DNA from: Nitrospira sp. ST-bin5
GTDB taxonomy: Bacteria > Nitrospirota > Nitrospiria > Nitrospirales > Nitrospiraceae
Length of the DNA: 57,077 nucleotides
Reading direction: 5' to 3'
NCBI GenBank assembly: GCA_002083555.1
Contig: MSXN01000008.1
Span: 1 to 57,077 of the forward strand
Each line of letters starts with the position of its first letter. Positions within the stretch are counted from its first letter, which is position 1. Positions 41,088 to 52,005 of the stretch are shown here, one piece after another. The notes under the pieces are model-generated. The model was not told the origin of the DNA. It made no database searches and was given only the letters and a program-made list of their open reading frames with translations. The translations under genes were made by a program, and so were the position numbers.

Positions 41088-41103
41088 TGGTGACTTTCCC
41101 CTA

Positions 41104-44100
41104 CTAAGTCACAGGCGGATGTATTGTTACCTCAACTGCGTGCTCTTGCCGGTCGTCCGTAAGAGGAATGGTTGGATCGTGCTGCTCCACACCGTCGACC
41201 GTCACACTGGTTTTACCGTTCCCGGTGCTGGCTTGTGAGACAGTAATATGGTACAGCGTCTCCCGGTACCGGTAGTGCAGCGTGAATCCCTTCCAGTCGG
41301 CTGGGATGCACGGAGTCACGCGTAGTTTATCGACTTCTAACCTCAACCCGAGCAGTGATTCGACGATGAGCCGGTACAGCCACCCGGCTGAGCCGGTGTA
41401 CCAGGTCCATCCACCGCGGCCGGTATGCGGAGAGACGGCATAGACGTCGGCTGCGACGACGTACGGTTCGACCTTGTACGTCGCAGTTTCCTCCGGCGAT
41501 CTCGCATGGTTGACCGGGTTGATCATGGTCAACAGTTCCCATGCGCGTTGCCGCTCTCCCAATGCGGCGAATGCCATCGCCGCCCAGATGGCCGCATGCG
41601 TATACTGCCCGCCATTTTCTCGTACCCCGGGTACGTATCCTTTGATGTAACCGGGGTTCAACGCTGACTTGTCGAACGGCGGATCCAACAGTTGGATCAG
41701 CGCAGAGTCCCGGCGCACGAGGCGCCGGTCCACGGCGTCCATCGCGGTGCGCGAGCGTAGGGCGTCTCCGGCCCCGGAGAGCACCGACCAGCTTTGCGCA
41801 ACCGAATCAATCTGGCATTCGGGATTCGTTGCAGACCCCAGCGGCGAGCCATCATCAAAGTAGGCGCGCAAATACCACGCGCCATCCCAGCCGTGCAGCT
41901 CGATATTCTGACGCAGATCGGCGGCTTCCTGCCGGCAACGTTCGGCGAACGAAAGGTCTCCGCGCCGGTGCGCCAGCGTGGCGAACTGCGTGAGCACGTC
42001 ATATTGGAAAAACCCCAGCCAGATGCTCTCGCCCGTGCCGTGCTTGCCGACCATGTCCATCCCGTCGTTCCAGTCACCGGAGCCGATGAGCGGGAGGCCA
42101 TGCTTGCCGCGGGTGAGACCTTTTCGAATGGCTCGCACGCAGTGCTCATACAAATTGGCTGATTGTTCAGACCGGATCGGTAGATCGAAGTACGAGTCTT
42201 CCTCCTGGTTCAAGGGGCGGCCTTCGACGAAGTGGATAGGTGTCTGGTCCAAGACTCCGGTGTCACCTGTGCTGAGCACGTAGCGGCATGTGGCCAGGGG
42301 TAACCAGAGGTAATCATCCGAACAGCGGGTACGCACGCCTCGGCCTGAGGGAGGGTGCCACCAGTGCTGTACATCCCCTTCCTGAAACTGTCTGGCTGCG
42401 CAGAGGAGGAGGTGTTCGCGCGCGAGGTGCGGTTCGGTGTGGATGAGGGCCATCGTATCTTGGAGTTGATCGCGGAACCCAAACGCGCCTCCCGATTGAT
42501 AGTATCCGCTCCGCGCCCACAGCCGGCAGGCGAGTGTCTGGTACAAGAGCCAGCCATTGGTCAGCATATTGAGTGACTGGTCGGGTGTCTCCACCTGCAC
42601 GGCGGTCAGCGTGTGCCTCCAGTGTTGTTGCACCGCCGAGAGCACGGCACGGGCGGCAGCCGGTCCTCGGAATCGCTGTACGGACTTTTTGGCCTCATCG
42701 GCGGTTCGCCCGATGCCGAGCCTGAAGATGATCTCACGCTCTTGTCCGCTGGCTAACTCGAAGGGAACGTGGATGGCTGTGCAGGGATCGAGCCCGGCCC
42801 CGACTTTCCCGGACAGCCGCAGCCTGGTCATCGCGGCGGGATTGCGAAGCGTGCCGTTTCGCCCGATAAACTCGGTCCGGTCGCCGCTGACGGATCGAGC
42901 CGTCTCGTCGACATCAAAGAAGGCCACTCGTCCGCCGAACTCCGTGTTATAGGAATTTCGCGCGAAGACTGCGCCGCTCGCAGGGTCCAGTTCGGTGACG
43001 ACGTGCATCGTCGATTTTGGCCGCAGGTCTCCCAGCACCCATTCCACGTACCCTGTCGCAGACAGTTTGCGCGCGCGGCCTGATTCGTTCCGCACCTTGA
43101 GCACCATGAACTTGACCGAGGCATCCAGGGCCACGTACACCCACAGCTCCGACCGGATGCCGCGTTCCGTATGTTCGAAGACGCTATAGCCGAAGCCGTG
43201 CCGGCTGACGTACGCAGTCGCTCCGCGGTTGGGAAGCGGCGTGGGGGACCAGAAGTGGCCTCTCTCCTCGTCGCGGAGGTAGAAGGCCTCTCCACTCGTA
43301 TCGCTCACCGGATCGTTGTGCCACGGGGTGAGGCGGAACTCGTGCGCGTTTTCACTCCAGGTATAGGCCTGGCCGCTCTCCGAGATGACGGTGCCGAAGT
43401 TGGGGTTGGCCAGGACGTTCACCCACGGTGCCGGCGTCACCTGCCCGTGCGTAGTGGTGATGACGTATTCACGCCCATCGGAGGTAAATCCCCCCAGCCC
43501 GTTGAAGCACGTGAGATCGTGGCGTGGCAACGCCGCGGATGGTTCGGGTTCCGGACGGCGGGTTCGGATCGGCGTCAAACGGGGTATGGCGCTGTCTGTA
43601 TGGCCGCGACGGGTCATCTGATTTTCCAGCGATCCTCGCCGGTCGCTAATGATCGCGCGCGCGACTGATTGGAGCAGGATGCGGTCCTCGTTCGAAATCT
43701 GCTCCGCAGGACGGACGAAAATGCCGCCCGGTCGATCGATCACATGGGCTTCGACACCCGCGGCAATCAGCCCCATGATTTGTTCGTGGAGCAGTTGGCG
43801 ATAGCCGGCATGATCTTCGTTCCAGATCACCAGGTCGACGGCCAGCCCCTTGGAGCGCCAGTAGGCATGGGCCTGCACGAGTTGACGGACCAGGTCGATA
43901 TTGGCCGGGTCTCCGATCTGGAGCAACACGATCGGTAAATCGCCGGAGATGGCGTAGCCCCAGAGTCCCGATTGTCCGCGGCGGTTTTTGATCAGATCAC
44001 TCGGGTCTGCCCGCAGAGAAGCATTCGCATACAGGATTGAGTTGGCCAGGCGGCCATACAGTTGCGCGTCGGCTTCAGTGGCATTCAGTTGCCGCATAAC

Positions 44101-47100
44101 GACCTGGCTATGAGTCCAGGCCATGTCGAATACGCGATCAGCGAGGCGCCGATCGTGATATTTCTCGACCAGGCCCAGGCAGGCCTCGCGACTGTCCCCG
44201 ATGCCGGACATCAGATCAACGGTGACTGATTCTTCCGGATCGAGGGTGATCTGACAGCGGATGGCGACAATCGGATCAAGCACGGAGCCTTCACTCCCGG
44301 AAAGCGCCGCATGCGTATGCCGCGCTGGTTGTCCGCCGGATCCGCGCAGTGCCTGTGGATCGGCGGCGGTGCGACCACGGCCGATGAATTGCAGGCGATC
44401 CGTCTCGTACGACATGGCTCCGGTGGATGCTCCATGCACGGCCATGAGGTGGCACATCCATGGCGCGTGCTCGCCGAGGGAGCGAGGCCGGCGCGTACAG
44501 AGGATGGCTTGCCGTTCGCGAATGATTTCGGTTTGCACGAAAAGGTTGCTGAACGCGGGGTGCAGTGCGTCCGAGGCCGACGAGGCGAGGACGACTTCCG
44601 CGTAACTCGTGATCTCGATCGTGCGGCGGGTCTGCGAGTCATTGGTGATGCGGGTTCGACGCAGTTCGATATCGTCTTCCGGCGACACCACGATCTCGGT
44701 GTAGGTCTCAATATCCTGGTCCCGCCGGCGAAACTCAGCCCGTCCCTCGGAAAAGATGACTTCATAGCTCGTCGGCGATTGCAGCGTCGGCTGATAGGCC
44801 GTGGACCAGAATGCCCCGCTCTCCATGTCGCGGAGGTAACAGAATGTGCCCCAATTGTCGCGGGTACTGTCTTCGCGCCAGCGGGTGACGGCGAGATCCT
44901 TCCAGCGACTGTATCCACCCCCCGCGTTGGTGATCATCACGTGGTAGCGACCGTTCGATAATAAATGCACCTCAGGAGTCGCGGTGTGCGGACTGGTGAA
45001 TCGGCGCACCGGTACTTCTGTGTCACCCGAGGTCGTCCGTATGTCGGAGAGCTCGGCGGTATGCGAATAAAATGCCGTCGCCTTCGGAATCCGCTCTTGG
45101 AGTAGCAGTGCGGTGGCCTGGAACAATGGATCCGAATCGAATCGCTTTTGCATGGGACGGTCGAGGAGCAGGTAGGCCAGGGCCAGCAAACTCATACCCT
45201 CGTGATGGGCCATGTAGGACTGAATCACTGCGCTCGATTGGCCGCGCGGGAGACGGGAAGGGGTGTAATCGATGGCTTCATAGAAGCCGAACTGTCCCTC
45301 GGCTCCTTCTTCGGCGAGTCGCTGCAAATTCAGGCAGGCGTCCTCAGGCGCCACCATCAGAGCGAGCGCCGTGGCATAGGGCGCAATCACGACATCGTCG
45401 GCCAGCCCGCGTTTTAGTCCCAGCCCGGGCACGCCGAACGCCCGATATTGATAGTTCAGATGCACATCGATCGTGTTGTAGCCGGATTCCGAAATTCCCC
45501 ACGGAACGCCGCGCTGCTTTCCATAGGCGATCTGCCGCTCCACCGCTGCCTTGCAGGTCTGGTCGAGCAGGGTGTTGTCGTACGTCGGCATCACCAATAG
45601 TGGCATGAGGTATTCGAACATCGACCCGCTCCATGAGATGAGGACCGGTCCCCCACCGGCGGTCGTGAGGAGCCGCCCGAGCGCAAACCAGCTTTCTTGG
45701 GGCAGTTGTCCCTGCGCGATGGCCACGAAGCTGCACAATCTGGCTTCCGAGGCTAGCAGGTCGTAGTAACTCGTGTCCCGTCGGCGGTCGCCGACGTTGT
45801 AACCGATCGCCAGGAGATGACAGGTCTTGTCGAACAGGAAATCATATTCCACTGTGGCGAACTGACTGGCCTGACGGGCCAGTTCTTCGAGCGCCGCGAT
45901 TCTTTCTCTGGCGCGCTGGCTGGCCTTCGCGATGAGTCCTTGAAGGTTACTGACCCAGGTGCATTCCTCAGGCATCGCCTCCGGGCCCATACGAGATTCG
46001 ATGGCTTGCAGACAGGACAGGTCAAGCCGCGCCAATTCACGCAACGTCGGGATCACATCGATATCGCCGCATTCGCTGAGGCGATTCTGTGAAGCCGACA
46101 GCAGAGCCCAGGGGGCGAGAAACATGAGGTCGTCGAGGACGTCCCGGCATTGCCGGTTGAGCGCGTGGGCCCACCAGGTTGCGCGGCTTTCAGGGGCGCC
46201 TTTCAAGGAGGCGAGGATCTCTTCGGCGGTGGTCGCCAGCCGGTCAAGGCAGAGCCGGGCCGCCGTGAGCGTGGTCGGCGTGGATTCAACGGCCGCCTCC
46301 AGCTGCTTCTGGAATTTGGCCAGGAGGGCCTGAGCCGGTTCTTCGGCCGTCTCCTTGAGAGTGCCGAGGGTGTCGCTGAGTCCGTCAAGGAATCGCGGTC
46401 CCAGGATCTTCTGATCGGGGAGCGCGAGCAGGCCCGGCCGCAATGTCAGCAGGTGGCCGGCAAGGTTTCCGCTATCCACCGTCGACACATAGGTCGGCAG
46501 CAAGGGTTTCAGCGTCTGTGTGTCGTACCAATTATAAAAGTGGTTGCGGTGTCGCTCCAAGCCTCCCATCGTGTGCAGCGCGTTCGTCGTGCGTTCTATG
46601 AGTTGTCCTGCCGAGATATAGCCGAAGTCGTACGCGGACAAGTTGGCAAGCAGCGCGAGCCCCATATTGGTTGGCGACGTGCGATGGGCGATGACGGCGA
46701 CCGGGTGCTCCTGAAAATTATCCGGCGGCAGCCAATGATCGTCCGCTCCGACGAATTGCTCGAAGAATGCCCAGGTCTTTCGGGCCAGCTTCCGGAGAAA
46801 GATGGTCTGGTCGGTCGTCAGATGCACTTCGGGGCGAGTGATCGGTTGGCTGATCCACCAGGCGACAGCGGGGGAGGCAAGCCAGAGTCCCAGAATGGGG
46901 ACAGCCACATCCAACGAAGCGGTTTCCTCCAGCGACAGATACATCGCCGAAGCCGTGGCAAGAACGGGCCCGATCCACATCATCCGACTGTAGGCGACGA
47001 GGTCTGTACGCCGATCGAGGTCTTGATTGCTCGATGGATTCCATTCGAGCAGTCGGGTATGCGTGACCGCCATCCGCCAGATCGTGCGCACAATCGCATC

Positions 47101-49854
47101 CACACTGTAGAACGCCTCGTAGGGAAGGAACGTCAGCGTCAATACCGTCTGAACCACATGTTGGCCGGCCGCACGGATCGCGACGGCGGCATGCTGCTCC
47201 GGTAACACGTCCTCCGGCTTCTGAAGCATGTTGAGGATAATGGCCAGTAATGGGGGGACCAGGATGATTCCGATCACCGATAGGGTCCAGAGCCAGATCG
47301 GGGATAAGACGGTCCAGCCCAGCAGCAGGAGGAGGGTCAGTGCGGCAGGCACGAGGCTCCGTCGAAGGTTGTCGAAGAGCTTCCACCGGGAGAGTCCGGA
47401 GAGCGGATTCTTGAGGCGCTGCGCGTCAGGGCCTGGAACGCGCGGCAGCAGCCATCCTGCGAGTTGCCAGTCTCCGCGGATCCAGCGATACCGCCGACTC
47501 ACGTCCAAGCTGTAGCAGGAGGGATATTCTTCGTAGAGGTGCACATCGCTCAGGAGTCCCGCTCGCGCGTAGCACCCTTCGAGCAGATCATGGCTGAGGA
47601 TGGTATTCTCGGGAAAGCGCCCGGTCAGGGCGCGCTCGAATGCCTCCACCTCATAGATGCCCTTGCCGATGAACGAACCTTCACCGAACAGGTCCTGGTA
47701 GACATCGGAAATGGCGCGGGTATAGGGATCGATTCCAGGGTCGCTCCCGTTGAGCCGCGCATAGCGCGACCGGTTTGTGCCCGGCAGACTGACGGCGACA
47801 CGTGGCTGCAGAATGCCGTATCCGTCGCAGACCCGCTGTTTCTCTTCATCGTACCGTGGGCGGTTCAGTGGGTGTGCCATGGTGCCCACGAACTGGCGTG
47901 CGGCATCGCGTGGCAGTTGCGTATCGGTGTCCAGAGTGATTACGTACCTGACGGTCGATAAGACCGCCGTGTCCCCGACGACCAGCGAAAAGCGATCTGT
48001 CGCGTTACCCCGTAACAGCTGGTTGAGGTCGGCAAGTTTTCCTCGCTTCCGTTCATATCCCATCCACACCCGCTCCCCGGGATTCCACCTGCGCGGCCGA
48101 TGAAAGAGGAGGAAGGCCTCCTGAGTCGTTTCCTTGTACTTGTCATTGAGTTCCTCGATCCGCTCCTGGGCCAGTCGCAACAGGGGCGCGTCTTCGGGCA
48201 TTGTTTCTTCTTGCGCGTCCCGGAAGTCGGTCAACAGGGAAAAGTGCAAATGGCTGTCCCGATTGGCTAGGAATCGGACTTCAAGCGCCTCAACGAGATG
48301 CTCGATATGTTCAACGCTGCTGAGCATCGTCGGCACCACGACAAGCGTGCGCGAATCCGGAGGGATGCCTTTGGAGAAGTCCAGGCGCGGGAGCGCATGT
48401 GGCGTGACCAGCACGGTTGCCAGCCAGTTGACCACTGTGACCGCCAGCTGGCTCGTGCTGAGGAGTGAGAGGAGTCCGACCAGGGCCAGCAACCAACCGT
48501 CTATATCCTCGGCATAGGCCTGGAACAGTAAGCCGGCGGTGAAGAGCAGGGACAATAAACCAATCGTGCCGACATAGAGAAGCGACGGACACCGGCCGAT
48601 CGCCCGCTGTAACATCTCGGCTCTGGAAAGTCGCACTCCGACCATTCGTTCAAGCTGCGGCGTTCCTCTGCCGATCAGATAGAAACCGACATGAGTTTCT
48701 CGACGGTCCCTCCCGCTTTCTGTCGCGCGTTGCTGCGCCAGCCGGATGGCCTGGCGCGCGATGTCGCTTTCCGAGAGCCGGCTGCTCTTGGCCATATGCT
48801 CCACCGCGTGGCGATAGCGATCGCGGGTGGCAAAATCCATCGCGCCGTAGGCTGCAGCAGGATCCTCGCGCAGCGTCTGTTCGACGACGCTCATCGTCTC
48901 AACAAACGTGCGCCAGTCCATTGCCCCCAGAAACCGGAGACTGCCGATGCTGTTGCTGATGGAGACCTGGTCGACGGCTTGCTGTTGGTTTTCCGACTGC
49001 ACCGACTGCTCAATCGTCAGCCCGGATTCGGAGAGCCGCTGTTCGATCCAGGTGAGCGGCCATGCCAGCGCCGGGCTTTGTCCCTGCAGCCGGCGGGCGA
49101 ACTCCGCCACAAATGCACTCGCCATCGGCGGGCTGGACCGTGCCATGTCGGCGATTACCAGAATGAGACTCTTCGGGTCCTTCTCCGCGATCTCCATCAT
49201 CTGATCCGCCCAGAAGTCGGCGCGATTGCGGTCGATTCTGTGTGCCGCCATCCGCGTCGCCGCGCGCCGGAGATTTTCGATCAATGCCAGGCGGAGCATG
49301 ATCGGGATCGCCCATAATTCGCCTAAAGTAAGGCCGGTCATCGTCTGATATGCAGCGACGAAGCTGCTGAGGCTTCCCGGATCGACGCGTCCGTCACCGT
49401 GCGAGATCGTTTCCAGCGCGATGTCATAGACGCGCGGAAGCCCGGCCGATGCGCCGTTCAGCAAGTAGGGAAGTTCGCGGCTGTATCCTTTGGGCAGGTG
49501 CCGCTTGGCCAGCCGGATCTGCTCTTCAATGAGGTAGAAGTTATCGAGCAGCCATTCTCCGGCCGGCGTAATCCGGCGGGTCGCCTTCACTGCTTCCGCC
49601 AGCAGATCGCGGACTCCGATCAGGACGCCTTCATTTTCAGCCAGCCGGCTCAGGAGCCGGTCCGGAGCCTGGCCCTGGCTCAACTGGTGGAGACCGGCCA
49701 GAGTTTTTCCGTGCTGTTCCATCTGGTCGGCGCTGAAGAGCTCCGAACGCAGCGGAGGCTCGCCCCCGGCGTACTGTTCGGCTAAGTCGTTTTCGGGGAA
49801 GCTGGCTCTCGAATGGAGCAGGTTCCCGAGATTGATCTTGCTGCGTACCGTCAC
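41104..49854 (-). CDS. Cyclic beta-1,2-glucan synthase (NdvB/Cgs-like), 2916 residues
   Basis: This giant inner-membrane enzyme makes cyclic beta-1,2-glucans. The parts are in the family order: a cytoplasmic helical N-region (1-400), TM segments (LYVGTIGLLSLLFTAGLLF and later VPAALTLLLLLGW), a GT84 domain with DTDTQLP near residue 643 and RRYRWIRGDWQ near 790, several more TM segments, glycoamylase-like regions (EGMSLLALAYLLLD near 1570), then a C-terminal GH94 phosphorylase-like module with GSGDWNDGMDMVG near 2590. Length fits the Brucella/Rhizobium enzymes (about 2800-2900). Periplasmic glucan serves osmotic adaptation. The gene is alone, with CYTH-CHAD upstream on the same strand. Confidence 0.93.
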   Translation of the reverse strand: MTVRSKINLGNLLHSRASFPENDLAEQYAGGEPPLRSELFSADQMEQHGKTLAGLHQLSQGQAPDRLLSRLAENEGVLIGVRDLLAEAVKATRRITPAGEWLLDNFYLIEEQIRLAKRHLPKGYSRELPYLLNGASAGLPRVYDIALETISHGDGRVDPGSLSSFVAAYQTMTGLTLGELWAIPIMLRLALIENLRRAATRMAAHRIDRNRADFWADQMMEIAEKDPKSLILVIADMARSSPPMASAFVAEFARRLQGQSPALAWPLTWIEQRLSESGLTIEQSVQSENQQQAVDQVSISNSIGSLRFLGAMDWRTFVETMSVVEQTLREDPAAAYGAMDFATRDRYRHAVEHMAKSSRLSESDIARQAIRLAQQRATESGRDRRETHVGFYLIGRGTPQLERMVGVRLSRAEMLQRAIGRCPSLLYVGTIGLLSLLFTAGLLFQAYAEDIDGWLLALVGLLSLLSTSQLAVTVVNWLATVLVTPHALPRLDFSKGIPPDSRTLVVVPTMLSSVEHIEHLVEALEVRFLANRDSHLHFSLLTDFRDAQEETMPEDAPLLRLAQERIEELNDKYKETTQEAFLLFHRPRRWNPGERVWMGYERKRGKLADLNQLLRGNATDRFSLVVGDTAVLSTVRYVITLDTDTQLPRDAARQFVGTMAHPLNRPRYDEEKQRVCDGYGILQPRVAVSLPGTNRSRYARLNGSDPGIDPYTRAISDVYQDLFGEGSFIGKGIYEVEAFERALTGRFPENTILSHDLLEGCYARAGLLSDVHLYEEYPSCYSLDVSRRYRWIRGDWQLAGWLLPRVPGPDAQRLKNPLSGLSRWKLFDNLRRSLVPAALTLLLLLGWTVLSPIWLWTLSVIGIILVPPLLAIILNMLQKPEDVLPEQHAAVAIRAAGQHVVQTVLTLTFLPYEAFYSVDAIVRTIWRMAVTHTRLLEWNPSSNQDLDRRTDLVAYSRMMWIGPVLATASAMYLSLEETASLDVAVPILGLWLASPAVAWWISQPITRPEVHLTTDQTIFLRKLARKTWAFFEQFVGADDHWLPPDNFQEHPVAVIAHRTSPTNMGLALLANLSAYDFGYISAGQLIERTTNALHTMGGLERHRNHFYNWYDTQTLKPLLPTYVSTVDSGNLAGHLLTLRPGLLALPDQKILGPRFLDGLSDTLGTLKETAEEPAQALLAKFQKQLEAAVESTPTTLTAARLCLDRLATTAEEILASLKGAPESRATWWAHALNRQCRDVLDDLMFLAPWALLSASQNRLSECGDIDVIPTLRELARLDLSCLQAIESRMGPEAMPEECTWVSNLQGLIAKASQRARERIAALEELARQASQFATVEYDFLFDKTCHLLAIGYNVGDRRRDTSYYDLLASEARLCSFVAIAQGQLPQESWFALGRLLTTAGGGPVLISWSGSMFEYLMPLLVMPTYDNTLLDQTCKAAVERQIAYGKQRGVPWGISESGYNTIDVHLNYQYRAFGVPGLGLKRGLADDVVIAPYATALALMVAPEDACLNLQRLAEEGAEGQFGFYEAIDYTPSRLPRGQSSAVIQSYMAHHEGMSLLALAYLLLDRPMQKRFDSDPLFQATALLLQERIPKATAFYSHTAELSDIRTTSGDTEVPVRRFTSPHTATPEVHLLSNGRYHVMITNAGGGYSRWKDLAVTRWREDSTRDNWGTFCYLRDMESGAFWSTAYQPTLQSPTSYEVIFSEGRAEFRRRDQDIETYTEIVVSPEDDIELRRTRITNDSQTRRTIEITSYAEVVLASSASDALHPAFSNLFVQTEIIRERQAILCTRRPRSLGEHAPWMCHLMAVHGASTGAMSYETDRLQFIGRGRTAADPQALRGSGGQPARHTHAALSGSEGSVLDPIVAIRCQITLDPEESVTVDLMSGIGDSREACLGLVEKYHDRRLADRVFDMAWTHSQVVMRQLNATEADAQLYGRLANSILYANASLRADPSDLIKNRRGQSGLWGYAISGDLPIVLLQIGDPANIDLVRQLVQAHAYWRSKGLAVDLVIWNEDHAGYRQLLHEQIMGLIAAGVEAHVIDRPGGIFVRPAEQISNEDRILLQSVARAIISDRRGSLENQMTRRGHTDSAIPRLTPIRTRRPEPEPSAALPRHDLTCFNGLGGFTSDGREYVITTTHGQVTPAPWVNVLANPNFGTVISESGQAYTWSENAHEFRLTPWHNDPVSDTSGEAFYLRDEERGHFWSPTPLPNRGATAYVSRHGFGYSVFEHTERGIRSELWVYVALDASVKFMVLKVRNESGRARKLSATGYVEWVLGDLRPKSTMHVVTELDPASGAVFARNSYNTEFGGRVAFFDVDETARSVSGDRTEFIGRNGTLRNPAAMTRLRLSGKVGAGLDPCTAIHVPFELASGQEREIIFRLGIGRTADEAKKSVQRFRGPAAARAVLSAVQQHWRHTLTAVQVETPDQSLNMLTNGWLLYQTLACRLWARSGYYQSGGAFGFRDQLQDTMALIHTEPHLAREHLLLCAARQFQEGDVQHWWHPPSGRGVRTRCSDDYLWLPLATCRYVLSTGDTGVLDQTPIHFVEGRPLNQEEDSYFDLPIRSEQSANLYEHCVRAIRKGLTRGKHGLPLIGSGDWNDGMDMVGKHGTGESIWLGFFQYDVLTQFATLAHRRGDLSFAERCRQEAADLRQNIELHGWDGAWYLRAYFDDGSPLGSATNPECQIDSVAQSWSVLSGAGDALRSRTAMDAVDRRLVRRDSALIQLLDPPFDKSALNPGYIKGYVPGVRENGGQYTHAAIWAAMAFAALGERQRAWELLTMINPVNHARSPEETATYKVEPYVVAADVYAVSPHTGRGGWTWYTGSAGWLYRLIVESLLGLRLEVDKLRVTPCIPADWKGFTLHYRYRETLYHITVSQASTGNGKTSVTVDGVEQHDPTIPLTDDRQEHAVEVTIHPPVT

Positions 49855-50377
49855 GTGTTAGGTCTCTTTCTTGGATGAGGGGTTTTGCGCAGGCCGAGGT
49901 GCGTCTGTCGGCGTCCAATGCGGGGCAGAAGATCGAGTCCTGTTCAGTAAACGGGTATGAGCAGCGGCTGCGAGGCGTTCCTGGACCCCTATCTCTGCGG
50001 TGTCGTGGCTGCCTCCATGAGCGGACCACGACATACGACACTCAGCCGTCAGAGAACCTCTGGCATCGGAACGGCGGAGACTGATGAATCGATCACGCTG
50101 GGAAGGAGTCGGAAGCGTAAGAGATAGGACAGTCAGCGGCGCGTCGCACGGGACAAGTTTACCCTGGACGCATTGAGTGTAGGAGTCAATCAGCAGTTAT
50201 GGCAAGGAGAGGGTCTGTGACATTGGGGTGGAGGTTGTGTAAGTGGCGCCGAGGGACAGCATCGAACGGTCGACACTGGCCTTTTCAGGACAATTCGTTT
50301 GATTCTGTGTTTGCGCGCAGACCAGCGCAAAACCGGCACGAGGATGAAGGAATAACGCGTTTGGGCGAGAGGGGACG
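49855..50377. other. 523-bp region upstream of the glucan synthase, no gene seen
   Basis: Short frames on both strands have no ribosome site or family resemblance. It probably holds the promoter of the glucan-synthase gene. I see no clear terminator or repeat. Confidence 0.4.
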
Positions 50378-51850
50378 TTATCCCCAGCTGGTTTTCCCCT
50401 GTTTGAGGAGGCGTTGCATCAAGAAAGCCAGTTCCTTTCTTACGGTCTCGCGCCGTGCGCGCTGCCGTTCGACCAGACGTCCGATGAGGAATCCGGCACG
50501 AATTGTCGTGGCACCCTTGAGAAAAGCGCGCAGGTTCACCTCGGCCTGGACCGCATCCTGGTAGGAGCCTAACAAGTCTTGGACCGCCCTGGCCCGCTTG
50601 ATAAACCGCGCGGCGGGTTTCCCGACGGACCACACAGCCAGCTCCGCGGCGTACCGCGCTCGCTTCGTCTTGATGCGGACCTCATGCAGCGCCGCATCTT
50701 TCGGCGAAGTTCCCAGCTGCCGGACGGCCCGCCGCAGCTTCTTAAACTCCTGACTCGCCAGTTCAAGCAGGGTGAGCGGAGATTCCACCATGGCCGGATC
50801 GTGGGCGGCCTGTTGGAGCCGGCGGATGAGCTCAACGTACCGCGCACTATTGAGCTCGGTGAGGAGCGCCTGGTGCACCTGTTCCCGCTGGGAGTGCAGT
50901 TGCTCGACCAGACGCGCCAACAATGTTCGGTCCCAGGCATCGAGCCCTGCGGTGGCTTCAGTAAAGTAGGCAATCTGCACGTCCAGATCGCGTGCTGGCC
51001 CAAGCACCTGGCCGAGCCAGGACAGTCCGCCTTGAAGCGAGGCTGCCCAGTCGGGCAAGAGCACGGGCCGGGCCGCGCGCAGCATGGCGCGCAGCCGGCG
51101 TGCCGCGACGCGCATCTGATGCAAACTTTCAGGCTCCGTGCCGAGCCTGGTACCGGGATCGTGGGCGAGGAGCCAGCGGACCTGTTGTGCCAAGGCCCAC
51201 CGCACATGCATTGCGATCGGGGCGTCCGGGGGCGGCGGCTCATCGGGGGCCGGGACCGCCAGGGAGAGCGCGCGAAAGAGTTTGGGGCGGCCGTCATGAT
51301 CGCGCGCGCCGGCGCGACGGAGCAGTGGTTCGAGTTCTTCCAGCGCCGTAGCGTCGGGGCCCCGTTGCTCGATTTCCAATTCGCGAAACCGTTGGGTGAC
51401 GCCGCCGTTCGTTAAAACCGCCACACTGTCGAGGGCGATCTCGGCCACCGGCACGCCGCGGCGCAGGACACGCAGTCCCGTCCGCCAGACCCGCAGAGTG
51501 GCGACGGGGATGAGTTGGCCGGTTCCCAGATGGAGCGCGAGCAGTTCTCGAAACATCGCCGGTGGCTCATCGTGCCGATCGGCGAGTTCCACTTCATGCC
51601 GGTCGAGACCCAGGGGAATCTTCAGCTGCCAGCTCCTCTTGCCCCCCTCTGTCCGGTGACGAAGGGTGATGCGCGCCTGTGCGAGATCGTGCGCGGCGGT
51701 GTCGTAGTAAGTGGAGGCCAGAAGCCGTCGGGGCAGCGGGAGTCCACCTGGCACTTCCGGCAGGCGGAAATCGGGTTCGATGCAGAGCTTGATCTCGCGT
51801 TCGACGGTCGAAGAGGGCGCAGAGGAACGAGCGGGACGGGTTCGAGACAT
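50378..51850 (-). CDS. CYTH-CHAD domain protein
   Basis: The 490-residue protein joins two phosphate-related domains. An N-terminal CYTH domain (about residues 12-200) has the EREIKLCI signature, TLRHRTEGGKRSWQLK and other basic strands that line the triphosphate tunnel. The CHAD domain (about 220-470) has conserved His/Arg helices such as LHQMRVAARRLRAML and LHEVRIKTKRARYAAEL, known to bind polyphosphate. It may act as an inorganic triphosphatase or bind polyphosphate granules. It is encoded upstream of the glucan synthase on the same strand, with no other link. Confidence 0.9.
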   Translation of the reverse strand: MSRTRPARSSAPSSTVEREIKLCIEPDFRLPEVPGGLPLPRRLLASTYYDTAAHDLAQARITLRHRTEGGKRSWQLKIPLGLDRHEVELADRHDEPPAMFRELLALHLGTGQLIPVATLRVWRTGLRVLRRGVPVAEIALDSVAVLTNGGVTQRFRELEIEQRGPDATALEELEPLLRRAGARDHDGRPKLFRALSLAVPAPDEPPPPDAPIAMHVRWALAQQVRWLLAHDPGTRLGTEPESLHQMRVAARRLRAMLRAARPVLLPDWAASLQGGLSWLGQVLGPARDLDVQIAYFTEATAGLDAWDRTLLARLVEQLHSQREQVHQALLTELNSARYVELIRRLQQAAHDPAMVESPLTLLELASQEFKKLRRAVRQLGTSPKDAALHEVRIKTKRARYAAELAVWSVGKPAARFIKRARAVQDLLGSYQDAVQAEVNLRAFLKGATTIRAGFLIGRLVERQRARRETVRKELAFLMQRLLKQGKTSWG

Positions 51851-52005
51851 TCTCTGAATCCTTCGGATGTTGTGGCGGCATCCACTGTGCCCGTGGCAGC
51901 GGGTGAATGCAAGGGGTGCTCTACCAATAGTCTGTCATGCAGCGCGGGAAGAGAATGGCTGATGGTCCGCACCGGGATGCGCATCGGGAGGAAAGGATGT
52001 CGCCG

